Source: Ridgeia piscesae
Lineage: Eukaryota > Annelida > Polychaeta > Sabellida > Siboglinidae
Length of the DNA: 64,000 nt
Direction: 5' to 3'
NCBI GenBank assembly: GCA_025642075.2
Contig: JAODUO010000044.1
Span: 320,001-384,000 of the forward strand
Shown: one piece after another, positions 24,213-37,551 of the stretch
Numbering within the stretch: the first letter of the stretch is position 1
How the letters are laid out: each line of letters starts with the position of its first letter
The notes under the pieces: generated by a model
Told to the model about the DNA's origin: nothing
Seen by the model: only the letters and a program-made list of their open reading frames with translations
The model's database searches: none
Program-made: the position numbers and the translations under genes

Positions 24213-24415
24213 GTGGAAACTTAACCAGGAAGTTTAGAATAGAAACTGCTTGATAAAAAGTTCAACTGAGGTGTGAATCGAACAATTAAGTAGCCCTAAT
24301 ATCAGGCCTTGTATTTTCCCAGTCTGCGGCTCTCTGTGAAGTGGGGCCCGTTTGTCTGCAGGGCAGTTTTTATCCCCGGAATGCGACTCTACCACGTGGG
24401 CTCTACAGGATCTTC
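24213..24415 (-). mobile_element. SINE-like element with (TA)n tail
   Basis: Read on -, the sequence starts near 24405 with GAGCCCACGTGGTAGAGTCG (box A-like), has a box B-like TGTTCGATTC at about 24277, and ends in TTTCCACATATATAT running into the AT tract at 24130-24212. Box A to box B spacing is ~110 bp, longer than in a tRNA. A simple-repeat 3' tail is typical of SINEs. The family is not identified. Confidence 0.45.
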
Positions 24416-24943
24416 TTTCACTTGGAAGTAATCACTTAAAGAATTACCCCAATCATCAACCAGGACCAGGTTCTTACTATGGATAGCTTCTCAAAGGCTA
24501 CGCTGTCTTCGAAACCTTTGAATGTCTTCAGACGTCAGAGACGGTTGGGACATCTTACATCCCAGGAGGTCATGTTGTGAAACACCCACCCAGTCTACTG
24601 CTATTTTGGGTGTTGTTTATTTTTAGTTTTCTTTCCTGTTCATTTACGAAGACAAGTTTACATAATTCCCTCAGGTACGTTACGTGGGACGTTGTGCTAC
24701 ACGGGGCATATGTTGTTCTGTGACACTGAGATGTCAATCCTTAATGATGATCTTGTATATTAGAAGCTGTCAACACCTGTGGCATTAGCAACTGGGACAA
24801 TTTCACTGGTGTGTTGCAGAAATACTGTCCCATGTGATATAATGGGGGCATTTTTCTTTTGAACAAGCTCCTTAGATTTAAGAAACCTTTAGGAATCCTC
24901 TCTATTGATGAATATTCCGTACAAACTTATTATTTATTTGATA

Positions 24944-25118
24944 CGGCCCACTGGACGTAGTGACCAATGGCCCCCTGGACATAGTGACCAATGGCCCCCT
25001 GGACGTAGTGACCAATGCCCCCTGGACGTAGTGACCAATGCCCCCTGGACGTAGTGAACAATGCCCCCTGGACGTAGTGACCAATGACCCCTGGACATAG
25101 TGACCAATGACCACCTGC
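24944..25118. repeat. 23/24-bp minisatellite, seven copies
   Basis: Units contain CCCCTGGACGTAGTGACCAA plus two or three bases. The first three units are 24 bp (GGCCCCC) and the later ones 23 bp. The open frame on - here is repeat-driven. Confidence 0.95.
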
Positions 25119-25185
25119 ACTAAACCTCCTAGAAGGCAAATAAAGAGAGGTAGAAACATTTCCAAACTATTTAATGTTAATAGAT

Positions 25186-25242
25186 GGACGTAAACCCCAG
25201 TTCTCAGTACATGTGGTGCAATAACCACTAAACTGACATGTG
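25186..25242 (-). mobile_element. tRNA-like (SINE head) fragment
   Basis: On - the sequence reads TGTCAGTTTAGTGGTTATTG, a box A-like D-arm resembling tRNA-Glu/Gly types, then 20 bp later GGGGTTTACGTCC, a box B-like motif. The spacing is tRNA-like. Stems are poorly preserved, so it is a relic rather than a tRNA gene. Confidence 0.4.
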
Positions 25243-25255
25243 GTTTAGTGTTTTC

Positions 25256-26069
25256 CCGGATACAGTCATGAAAACATAGAAAGCATTAGTTCATTAGTTG
25301 AATAATTAAATTAAACATAGTGCCGGTCGTTTTTTCCAGATGCTTGTCTGTGGTATTCCATTATGATGTCAATGAAATTGAACGTATAAAATATCCATTA
25401 GAAAATATGGTTCATAGAAGCACCATTTGTGGTTGCCTCGGTTACTGAAGTATTGTTGTTTCAAAACATGGCCCATTTTGTTCACCCCTATTTGGCGGTG
25501 TTTTTTAATAATAAATACCTTAAACCAATAGTCCGTATTCCTTGGTGTGTACTGTGAGAAGTAAGGTATCCCACGTGCAATTTGTCATAGATGCACTAAC
25601 TTTATAGAGATAGAAAACCATTCTACACACAAGAGTTGAAACACATTTTCATAAGAGGAGAGTACTTTCTTTGTGATGGTAAATGGAGAGCCACTGTAAT
25701 TCTCGGAAGTCGGCCATCCTAACAGAACGATGTTGTTCCCTATAGTTGACTCAGCCAGTTGTCACTTAATATGACCCATGAGTTTGCACTTGGCAAGGTT
25801 ATTTACAACAACATACCTCTAATCTTACACGCTCCTGGCCAGTCTGACGACACCAGCACTGTAACGTGACAATGATGACTATTCTAAGTAAGCATATGTG
25901 TTTACGTTGATGAATGTCAGGTGAAGACACTCAGCTTACTGTTACCAGGTAGCCACGTCATTAATTATATGTCTGCAGGCAATCATGTTAACATGTGTCA
26001 GTGCTTGATGTACCATACCGATTGAAATGGATTTTGTTGTCATGTTGAATACCTGTTGTCAGTCAGTCG
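25256..26069. other. unique DNA, nothing recognised
   Basis: AT-rich sequence with no open frame or repeat worth listing. Confidence 0.5.
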
Positions 26070-26186
26070 TCAGTCCGTCCGTCCGTCCGTCCGTCCGTCC
26101 GTCCGTCCGTCCGTCCGTCCGTCCGTCCGTCCGTCCGTCCGTCGTCTCCGTCCGTCGTCGTCGTCCGTCCGTCCGTCCGTCCGTCC
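26070..26186. repeat. (GTCC)n microsatellite
   Basis: GTCC/CCGT repeats run for ~70 bp, then continue with GTCGTC slips and a final CCGTCCGTCC block. Confidence 0.95.
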
Positions 26187-26639
26187 ACTACAATGTCATA
26201 GCCTACCAATCTGTACAGGTTCTAGTTCATAACTTTCTTTTAGTGTGTGAAATATCACATAGAGCGGCAGCCATCTCAATATCGTTGACAATCAGTTCAT
26301 CCACCTTTGATGCAAGTGGCTTGATGCCAAGCACTGGGCAGTGGTTTATAACATATAATTATCAGTCTGCCAGCGTCTTCTCCCTGTTTCCTGGTAAAGT
26401 CTGCCCTCTCAAAACACTTATTAGCATCAGCTGTTTCCTCCAATGGATTACTGTAATTGAACTCATCTTGTCGCCATGATTCCAGAGAATTGGTCAATTA
26501 GACCCTATTACCACGACAGCTCATTCAGTGGTCAGTCTTCACATTCTGTATTGGTTCTGTGCAGTTACATCTGTTGACATTTGCTATTTCGTGGAACATA
26601 CTATTTGTACATGTCCAATGACCACAACACACTCACACA

Positions 26640-26864
26640 AACATACACAGATTACACACACGCACACGCACACGCACACGCACACGCACACGCACATACA
26701 CAGTCAAACACACAACTCTATGCTCACACATACCTATGCACACATGCATGCACGTGCACGCACGCACGCACGCACGCACACACGCACACATACACAGTCA
26801 AACACACAACTGTATTCTCACACATACCTATGCACGCACGCATGCACGCACGCACACACGCACG

Positions 26865-26907
<43 letters not shown>

Positions 26908-26908
26908 T
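26640..26908. repeat. compound CA/CGCA repeat with duplicated insert
   Basis: CACACG and CGCA tracts surround a ~45-bp non-repeat segment (ACACAGTCAAACACACAACT, then CTCACACATACCTATG) that appears twice, near 26698 and 26791. The block has been duplicated as a unit. It ends in a pure CA run. Confidence 0.93.
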
Positions 26909-28217
26909 AAAGTCAGCTTCTGAAAGTATTTATAAATAATGTTTGTTATGACATCAATGTGGTATGTTTTATCATATTAATGGCAGATATTCAAATCATA
27001 TTCAACTGACATACATCATTGCAACCATGGAATAATCACAGAAAATATATTACCACCAATTTATTACATTTGTCATATTATAAATTGTACAGGCCCTAAA
27101 CATGGTAAGACACGTAAACCAATAAAACATCTGTATATATTTTCTGTGTGTCTATCTGTGTTGAGGTACATGCAAGCATCCATGCGTGCTTGCATGTGTG
27201 GTAATGAGCGTGTTTGTGTATATGTGCATGCGAACATTTGCACCAGATTGTATGTGTATGAGACCATGAGTGCAACTGCAAATTTTAAAAGGACATTCTT
27301 AGACTGGTAACAAATTTATCACACCTGACTCAACCCGTGCATTTTACCAAATGAAAGTCTTACATAAAACAGAATGACGATCTAATTAAACTCATTAAAT
27401 TATAGAATAAACAACAATTGTGTTAATCAGGATATTAATGATGTTACAAACTGGTGGTAAATTTATGTTTATTGATCAATATTGAGCAGTATTTGAATGC
27501 TTCAAAATTCAAAAGCATACAATTGATAAAATTATCTTCTTAGAAAAGATAGCAAGGCCATATTTGAGTGACTGTTCCCAAAAAACGACATGTTAAAAAT
27601 AAAACTTGCAGAGGCCACTCTAACAGGAAAAGGACAAACTTAACCCCCTCCCCCCCACCACTAACAAGCAGCAACTACTAGAACAGATACTTTCGTTATA
27701 ATTACGGGGTACTACTGTTAGACATTGTGCCAATAATGACTCATGACAACCAGTCAGTTCATGTGACACCAATTAACAAATCATACATTGTTTCACATCT
27801 TGGCTGTTTTTCATGACAAAATGTGCTGTGCATTTGTCTTTCAAGTGTTGGAAAAACTGGCTATTTTATTTAGATAACAAGATCGATTTTTCTCAGGCAA
27901 TTTACATGTTGCACTGGTCAGCGAAATATTCAGACGGTAAAGAAAGCATTCTGATTATAAACATCTGCTACAACAGGCTTGTAGAGACTAGCGCTCTCTG
28001 AGCAGAAATACCTTTGATGTTGAATGGTTCCCACACCCCTAACTGCAATGAGGGACAGTCACACTACTTAGTGAGGAACTTCCAGCTAATAATTACATCC
28101 CAGATGATTCTGGACAAAGGAACAACCGTGTTTAAAAAGTCAGTTTCCTGGATATCTCAGCCAATGCAACAAATAAATGGGAACACATAAATACGTCCAT
28201 CACACATACATTCTACA
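26909..28217. other. unique AT-rich DNA
   Basis: No gene recognised. Confidence 0.5.
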
Positions 28218-28229
28218 GCACGCATGCAT

Positions 28230-28266
<37 letters not shown>
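28218..28266. repeat. (CGCA)n microsatellite
   Basis: GCATGCATG followed by ACGCACGC repeats. A smaller GCACATGCACAT cluster lies at 28375-28412. Confidence 0.9.
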
Positions 28267-28269
<3 letters not shown>

Positions 28270-28412
28270 ACAACATGTATATATTACACAAAGAGAATCT
28301 TTGCACATGGACAATTTATTCTAGAGATGTTTCATCTTCAAATTGTTTCTCTCCGAATTTTATACGCATGCATACAGCAGCAGCACATGCACATGCACAT
28401 GCATGCACACGC

Positions 28413-29227
28413 GCAATACCTTTCTGTTTTCTTCGTCCCCTGTTCTCACACATCTGTTCTATTCTTACCTCAACCGAAACAGTCCGGTGAGTAACTAACT
28501 GACACACCTACCATCTGTTTGACATCAGCCTCAACAGAAAGAATTTTCTCCTTCCCTGAATACTCAATTAACACAGAAAGTGTTTCCTGAATCATTAAAC
28601 AGTGAGCCTTAGCATCTTTTCATGGCATATAAATAATAGAAAAGCAAAACGAAGTTGGTAATTAAATGCATAAATGACAGGCCATAACCTCTGTCCTAAG
28701 CTTGCTGCATATATAAAATGTCTCTTGAATCAATAAATCTATATTGGAAACGGCTGGACGGCATAGTGCTACCACTGTTTTCAGGAGAGACAAGATGTTT
28801 AATTCATAATTATCTATATAATTTAGTTGTCATAATTAAGTTATGCAGTTTACATCCCGCACTGGGGAGGTATTGGTATGAAATGCTAATAGCATACAAC
28901 AGCTTGCTTCTTTGATAAAGCATGCGTTAATTGTGTTTTGTTTTTGTAATAATTATATTTGGAATGTCACATTCTGTAGTGATGAGATTCAAATGATGGC
29001 AGCTAAAGCAGGTGTCCCACTGTTGGGGGTTGTGTGTACAGAAAGTATACTACACTTATATATATAGACAGAGACTCATGCATTATTAACAGCTGACCCA
29101 GGAGACAAAGGAAAGGACAGGTTCCTATAATCACCTCTGTCATGCAGACTGACATCTCCCTTAGAGGAAACATCTGCCTGGAACGCCCCACCTACCCACC
29201 CACCCTCTCCACCCCCACAAAAACACA
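28413..29227. other. unique AT-rich DNA
   Basis: No gene recognised. Confidence 0.5.
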
Positions 29228-29318
29228 ATATATGCATGCATGCAGGCACCACACACACATGCACACTCACGCACGCACGCAGGCACGCAGGCACGCACGC
29301 ACGCACGCACGCACGCAC

Positions 29319-29367
<49 letters not shown>
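29228..29367. repeat. (CGCA)n/(CA)n compound microsatellite
   Basis: GCATGCATGCAGGC passes into CGCACGCAGGCACG units and then a ~45-bp pure CA run. Confidence 0.95.
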
Positions 29368-29368
<1 letters not shown>

Positions 29369-29879
29369 TTCATTCATCAACAGAGTTAGTCAGAGATGTG
29401 GGAAATCAGTGAAGTCCCTTGGCAGGTGGGCCCTACCCTGGGGAGTTGTGGGTTCCCGGTCACTCTGTGGGATGCAGCTGTGTGTCTCTGTCAGCCTGTG
29501 AGAACAAGGGGGTGGGTGGTGATGATTTCCTACCCCTGGGGCAATTAGGTCTGTGTGTGGGAGGGGGTTGGGTGATTAGTATCCCAAATTGGGATTCACA
29601 GGTGCCATTTGCTGCAAGAGCCAGCTAGACAATTGCTGTATGAGTTCATGTTGCATTCACTGTGGACCACCAAAGGTTAGAACTATTTACAATGTAGCAA
29701 CTACATATTAAATAGTAATAGTAACAGTTTTGTAGCTGCTACATCCTGGTGAGTCCAAGTCCACAAGCCAAACCATCACTGGGCAATGAACCACTAAATG
29801 CTTACGATAGGAATGTGATTCCAAACAAATATGTATTGAGTTTTATTAAAAGGTGGCTATAATGGTACTCATCTCTCTA

Positions 29880-30290
29880 CTCCAGCCCCACACCCACACC
29901 CCACCCTACCACACCACCACCCCACCCAACCACACCTCCAACCCCCAACCACACCTCCAACCCCCCTACCACACCTCCACCCCACCCTACCACACCTCCA
30001 ACCCACCCTACCACACCTCCACCACACCCTACCACACCTCCACCCCACCCTACCACACCTCCAACCCACCCTACCACACCTCCAACCCACCCTACCACAC
30101 CTCCAACCCCCTACCACACCTCCAACCCACCCTACCACACCTCCAACCCACCTCACCTTCACCCCACCCTACCACACCTCCAACCCCCTACCATACCTCC
30201 AACCCACCATACCACACCTCCAACCCACCCTACCACACATCCACAACACCCTACCACACCTCCACCGTACCACACCTCCACCCCACCAGT
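29880..30290. repeat. C-rich minisatellite (CCACCCTACCACACCTCCAA)
   Basis: Units of about 17-24 bp built on CCTACCACACCTCCA run for ~400 bp. The + strand is almost free of G, so the - strand is G-rich with many GGG/GGTGG groups. Open frames here (Pro/His/Thr on +, Gly/Val/Trp on -) come from the repeat. Confidence 0.95.
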
Positions 30291-33200
30291 ACTTGCTGCA
30301 GGATGTGAGTGACTGTGAAATGTCTATTAGCCTACACAAGTACTAACCTACTGTTACCAACTGTGGTTGGTGCCACTGCCAGTTAACTCTACTTGCAATA
30401 TCTCATGTCGACCAGTCCAGTCGTATCCCGGGCCTCTGTCAGCCTGTGGCCCTGCGCCCCAGCCCAGTTTGTTCACACGTCAGAAAGTCACACCTTACAC
30501 GTACGCAGGGTGGCTGCATCGACGTGCTACCTGTACGATTGAGTTACGTAGTTGTTTCTCTGAAAAAACCAGCCTATGTTTGTGAACCGCCCAGCTGCTG
30601 CTGTGTCATGTGTATGGTGCTCTCGGACGCATTTGTGGGACGTCAAAAGTTAAGACGTCTTGCATAATGTATCAGCACATTTTTGTAATACAGATTTTTG
30701 TATGAGGATGATTGGTTGATGTGTGTAAAACTTGGCTGCTTAAAACAGCAAATGTATTTATAGCAGTACCTCCCTATTAAGGTCAGTACAAAAGTGACCC
30801 AAACAGCAAGGTGACCCTATTAGCAGGTCCAGTTTCATGTGTTGCTGTTATAGAAATAATTTGGGACTGTCCAGGAGTGACCATAATTGCAGAGTGGTTG
30901 TAGTCTTCGGGTGGCCACAAAGGAAACGTCCAACTCTACGTGCATAGAAATTAGTAGATTATGCCAACCATTTTATCACATCACCAGAATGTCAAGTGTC
31001 ACATATGCACGGAAATTTGCCATAAATCAAGTCGCTGCATCGTTGCAATTTGTTGCCGTTTGAGAACTAACATCAGTCATTACTGACACCGTATTTAAAC
31101 CGTTTTCAAAATAAAGAAATTGCTAAAAGTTGCAGCTAATGTGATATAAATTTGACTCGGCCAAAGTTGTTTCTGTGATACACTTTTAGCTAGAAACCAT
31201 CGCAGTCATCTAACCTAAGCACAAGATGTATGATGTGATAGACCTACATCGAGGTGTCATGAAAAACTGGATATATAAATACATTCTGCGAAATTGAATT
31301 CTCTTTACTGATAACTGTCACGAGAAAATGACAAGTTTAATAAACATTATTGCACAAGACATATATCATTTAATGCTTATTGATTAATCTCATTATTTTT
31401 CATCAAAATAAAACATAAGATATACCCGGTAACCGTTATTGAACAAAATGTCAGAAATAATAACAATATGGATGTTATATTGTAAGAAATTAACTCATTT
31501 TGGAGCATATATTTTCAAACGTACAACGTACCCATATCTTGGAGCTATGAGCAATATATTCCTAATATATTTGGGTCTTGCAAACCTGCTCTTCATATAG
31601 GATGAATGGATTTTGTCTCGCTGGAGATCCCAATGGATTTCTCTAAATAGTGACACAATATGTCCATTTTAATGATCACGTGACAGAAATACATTGGATA
31701 CCTACTACCACCCACTAGTTATAATTCATTCCCCATGAAAGCAGAACATATTTTATGGATATTTTGCTAAAAAGTTCTGCAATCATTTAATACCAAATGT
31801 TGCAATTTTAATGCTTATTTGTATCCATATACACATTAGAGTTGATTGAAATGAAACGTAGGTTTATAGATGCCAGACAAACTGGTCATTGCATTCAAAT
31901 GTAACAAGTACCCGCTGAATAATTACGCTAGATCTTTTTATCAGAGGAAATTAATGTCCAATGTGTACCTTGCTCTTTATTTAAATCACTCCCAAGTATC
32001 TATTGATCATGACTGGTCTACTTTTATGGAGACCATTAGAGTTGTCGCCAGATTGCATGTTACATGTCTGTCTTGATCATTTTATGCCATCTCATTATAG
32101 ACATCATAGATTGTAAAATCAATGACCTGTGTGTGTTTTGCTGCCACTTTTGTGTGTAGACACATATCATATCGTCCGTAGTACTACCATAATATAAACA
32201 CTCGAGGAACAGGTGTGTTGGATGTAATCAGCAAGAAGTCGAAGGTTGTTATGCAAATCTGATGGCGTGCGAAATAACTGCATGCAGTTTACACCTGTCT
32301 GGTTTTAAGAGTTTTTAGTTATTTGATCTGTCAGCTTCAAACTGGCAGGTTGGTATCTCTGTAGCATTGTCATGCTTGACTGAACCCGGCGTTGGTGTTT
32401 CAGAGAATGCTCAGAAGTGATATTTAAAGTGATCCAATAAAAAGAATTTACCACAGAATTGTATTTACAAATAGATGAAAGAAACAGCACTAGGAATCAC
32501 AGTTGCAGATTTTAGTCACAGACATTGAAAAGTTGTGAGACAGATTACATGAACTGCCTGGCGATGTGTTGAAAAACGCTAGCTTTTGTAAAAAGAAGAA
32601 AGTAATTCCAAATTGTCTAGGCTTTTGCTAGCTGGCTTTGAAAAGACATGATGCAGCCCAGAAATTATCAGTCTTACTCCTTGCGTATATCTCTGTACTC
32701 AGTAGGGATAGCCAACAGAGGTGGGCTAATTCAAACAGTTCTTATTCAAATCCTTAAAATCTTCATCGATTAATATAATTTTCAATTAATGGCAGTGCAC
32801 AATTCCATTCCATAAAGCTGCTTCACAAAATACCAATGTACAAGATAGTTTATTAAATTTCTTATGAGAGAACATTGTTTTGTGGTCAGTACAAAATCAT
32901 AAAAACAGTAATTACCTCCGGGGTATATACCACACATTGGTTGTGGCGGTGGCGACAAGGTTACACAATTTAGTTATAAAATAAATACGTAAATAAGTAC
33001 TGATTTAAAAAATATTTTAAAATTAAACTAATAAATAAATATTGATTTAAAATAAATTATTGTTTTGTTACAGTTTAAAACTTTAAAAAATCATGAAATG
33101 GTTATAAACATTAAAACGTAATTATGATTTATTGATAATCTTGATAACTTGAGATTAATTGTGATCGGATTTAGGTTTATTGATTCATTTTATTGACGTA

Positions 33201-33387
33201 GGGATAAAACTGCTCAATGTCATTGCTGTCTTTGCTCTAAAGACCCATGGTCAAACAATGTTTCCCAATGTCATTAAGAACATGTCTTTGTGTTCTGTTT
33301 GATAAAACAACCAAATTATTTGAAAGTAGAGCTTAAAATAAGTCTAACTAAGCCATTTATAGATCACCAACATACAAGATCAGATGA
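30291..33387. other. unique DNA, no gene seen
   Basis: GC-richer near 30400-30660, otherwise AT-rich. Near 30770-30920, similar phrases (ACCTCCCTATTAAGG, GTGACCCTATTAGCAGG, GAGTGACCATAATTGCAG) suggest a decayed interspersed repeat. No coding frame is supported. Confidence 0.45.
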
Positions 33388-33705
33388 CCTTTAGTTAACT
33401 TTGAAGTTCTTCAAAATGGAGAGTGGCGTTTTAACGAAGCGGTATTTAAATCTGTCGAGTTGCTAACATCCTCTCGTCGGTCGGAAGTCAAAATCCTGGT
33501 CGTTACAGCGCCGTTGTGTGTCGTAGACAAATATGCAAATGTTTGCGTGAGTGAGGCATCGGCGTCGATTGGCGGCACTTTGCAAACGACAGAAATACTT
33601 GGTCGAGAATGCAGCATTTTTTGTCTGTGTGGCCTTTCGTTGATTTTATCTATAGAGGGAATTGACAGCTCTCAAGATGTGCTGCTTAGAAGGCGGTGGA
33701 GATAG
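33388..33705 (+). CDS. exon-like open frame, unknown protein
   Basis: The frame is open for 105 codons after an in-frame TGA. It sits in a CpG-rich island within AT-rich DNA. An AG at 33393-33394 and a consensus donor GTGAGT at 33547-33552 would define a 152-bp internal exon (33395-33546) encoding about 50 residues including NGEWRFNEAVFKSVELL and VKILVVTAPLCVVDKYANV. That part reads more protein-like than the Leu/Ser-rich remainder up to the stop, in line with a splice at 33546. No family is recognised. A shorter overlapping frame is open on -. Confidence 0.35.
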   Translation, partial: PLVNFEVLQNGEWRFNEAVFKSVELLTSSRRSEVKILVVTAPLCVVDKYANVCVSEASASIGGTLQTTEILGRECSIFCLCGLSLILSIEGIDSSQDVLLRRRWR

Positions 33706-34615
33706 AGTGGAGTAATTGGTCCGGAGGCAGGGGAGGGGTGTGTGGGTGTTTCTTGGCTCTTTCATCCTAGAAACCAACACCCACTGAAATGTGGCTTACC
33801 AAACTGTGCTGCCGTCGTGCAGCCATGAGTACGCTTTTTCGAAAGGAGTGGATCAAATCTACCATTTCTGTTGGGTTTAGAGTTTGTAGATTGATCAGCC
33901 AGTGCTGCTGTTGGGGTGGTAGCCCCTTTTTTGGAATTATCCCCTAATTTTGTAATGTCAAATTAACATATATTATGACAATAACTTGTTTGTTTTAAAC
34001 AAACAAAGTTAATAGGCTTGCTATGTGGTGGCATATAACTGTGTTGGTGATACTGATCCTTTGTGTACGTGGGGGGGGGTTGTAGAGGCAGAATTACATT
34101 ATTTTGAAAGACATTTCACGAAAACACCCTGCATATACTAACTGTCTTTAACGTAATATCAAATACTCCATCCAGCTTAACAAAATATAAGTATTGACTT
34201 ATTATTGACTCCAATTTCCAGATCGTTCAGAAAGTTACTTTGCATATAGCATTCACAAGTAACAAGAAATTTCGTGGCAAGCAGATAAATGGCTGCTGAC
34301 CCCTGGCCAGTAGGTGTCTTTCTACGTCAAGTGTGGCCTAGAGCTAGGTCAGTGGTGCTGGAATTAACCACAACGTGCCAATCTTAATGTTTTATTCATA
34401 TTTTGGTAGACCTATAGGTGTGTTTCTTGGCAGATGGTTTTTGCTTGTAGAATTCACATGGTGTGACTAATGGATGCAGTTAATTATACATGACCAATCA
34501 ACGGGGCTTATTAAGAGTCTAGGTATATGCAGAATGGATGGTTGAATTAGGTTAATTTCAAAATTGAAAAAATTAATTAGCCATAGTTAATCACTATCCT
34601 GAGGTGGACACATAT
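33706..34615. other. unique DNA, nothing recognised
   Basis: AT-rich with a G-run near 34071. No gene or repeat seen. Confidence 0.5.
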
Positions 34616-34621
34616 GGATAT

Positions 34622-34688
<67 letters not shown>
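34616..34688. repeat. (AT)n microsatellite
   Basis: TA repeats with a single AATATA slip near 34631. Confidence 0.95.
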
Positions 34689-35972
<1,284 letters not shown>

Positions 35973-36260
35973 GATGGAGATAAGTAGAATAAGGAGATCG
36001 AAGGGGGACGGGGAGGGGAGCCAGACTGACAGGTTAGGAGGGCTGAAGGTGGTAAGAAGGAAAGAGAAGGAGGGAGAGAAGGGGATAATGAGAGGAAGAG
36101 AGAGGGAAGGAGAGTGAGGAAAGAATAGGAAGAAATTAGGATGGGAAGAAGGAAGAAAGATAAATGTATAGAGAGACGGGGAGAGACAGAAGGAGACAGG
36201 AAAGAACAAATGTGAATGAGGTGGGAGGAAGAAGGGGACTTGAGGAGAGGGAGAGAGAGA
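35973..36260. repeat. polypurine belt
   Basis: GA-rich sequence (AGGAGGGAGAGAAGGGG and similar) with few pyrimidines on + follows directly on the GT array. It is not strictly periodic. Confidence 0.8.
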
Positions 36261-37239
36261 TCTTAGCAGCAGTCCTCGTAAGTCAAATATAAAGTATCAA
36301 CAGTAGGACAGAGCCTCTACTCATTGTACTGTCGAGTTTAAAATCAATATTGACAGACGTGTGGATTTCACAAAAATAAATGAAAGATTGTTGTATACCC
36401 GATAAACCATCATATTTCTTGTTCTCATACTGCCTGAAGCTTGTAGCTTTGAATGACGAATTTGTTATATCTCTGATGTTTTATCAGTAACAGTGTATGG
36501 GAGAAGATGATATTGACATTGACCCAGTATACAACCATGGGAACAATGAAAGGACAGTAATTTATTAAAATTCCAGCATTCGTGCTAATCATGTGTGATA
36601 AAAGCAACATTCGTCTGCATTGGGGAACATCTTGAATACTCTCCGTGAACATAAAGCGTGAAGCAATATCCACATTGTCTGCCTTTTCAGGGAAACATGG
36701 CAGCTCCACCGTTTCTAGGGTTACCGCTCTTTTCCAGTTGGCCACAGATGGTTCCGTGGATTTTCTTTGTCTGCCTTTATTTGTGTCTGACTGATATTGA
36801 CATTTGTGTCTTCATTGAAGGACAGACATCAGATGTCGATCAGGTGTTACTGGACCTAAGGCTCATCAATCATGTGACATCAGGTCACCTTTGTCTGGGT
36901 TCTGGGGCAAATTCTGTTGATACGGCACAACTGATATTTTATTAATGACAGTATTTGTGTGGTAATTGCAGTGTCTGTTGTCGGTGGTAGCGGAAGTTTC
37001 TCGTTTTCCTTGTTACGCAATGTCGCCGTTGATGGAAAATAAATCAAATTAGTTTGGCGACTGTCTGAATACTGGAGCTGGTTGGTGTTTGAAGTGTGCA
37101 TGGGGAGAGCGAGGGGGGTGTACATGTGTACGAATGTACGTGCACATGGGCACTCATGCACTCATGCACACACACTTCACAATCTGTAGCAAACAGTTTG
37201 ATCCAACAATTTCTGTAAAAGTTTCATAAGATAAATGTG
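36261..37239. other. unique DNA with opposed open frames
   Basis: A 106-codon frame on - (36425-36745, GTG-initiated) and a 95-codon frame on + (36658-36945) overlap. Neither is recognised. Both are within chance expectation. Confidence 0.4.
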
Positions 37240-37551
37240 TCAAAATAACCTGGTTTTGCCTTGTGCATTTGTTGCACCACTTATGCAATACTTTGTGATG
37301 GCCAAAAAGAATTGTTCTTCCTTAACGCAAGTAATGATTGCAGCTTTTATTTTTGTTTCCTGTTGAAATGTGCTTGGGGTGTTAAGGTCAGCTAGGTCAG
37401 CTAACATGTCGTATATTTTCTTCAGCCCAGAAATAGCAAAACGTGACGTATATCGCAGGCAAATCAGTTTCGATGGCCGCAACATGCTTAAAATGGACAC
37501 CGGCACCCTGTGGAATTGTGGGTAAATGCTGGCAGTGTGTGGCAACGCCAT
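37240..37551 (-). CDS. 103-codon ATG frame, unknown protein
   Basis: The frame starts with ATG followed by G (CTGATGGCG) and runs to a stop at 37240. The predicted product is mixed-composition, with a basic first half (VPVSILSMLRPSKLICL) and a second half carrying LKKIYDMLADLADL, which could form a helix. No family is recognised and no splice-site context stands out. A chance frame of this length is quite possible at this base composition. Confidence 0.2.
   Translation of the reverse strand: MALPHTASIYPQFHRVPVSILSMLRPSKLICLRYTSRFAISGLKKIYDMLADLADLNTPSTFQQETKIKAAIITCVKEEQFFLAITKYCISGATNAQGKTRLF

Noticed and set aside
29880..30290. Telomere-like repeat
   Set aside because: The C-rich units are irregular and are not (CCCTAA)n.
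36425..36945. Opposed 106- and 95-codon frames
   Set aside because: They overlap each other on opposite strands, start without strong context and show no family.
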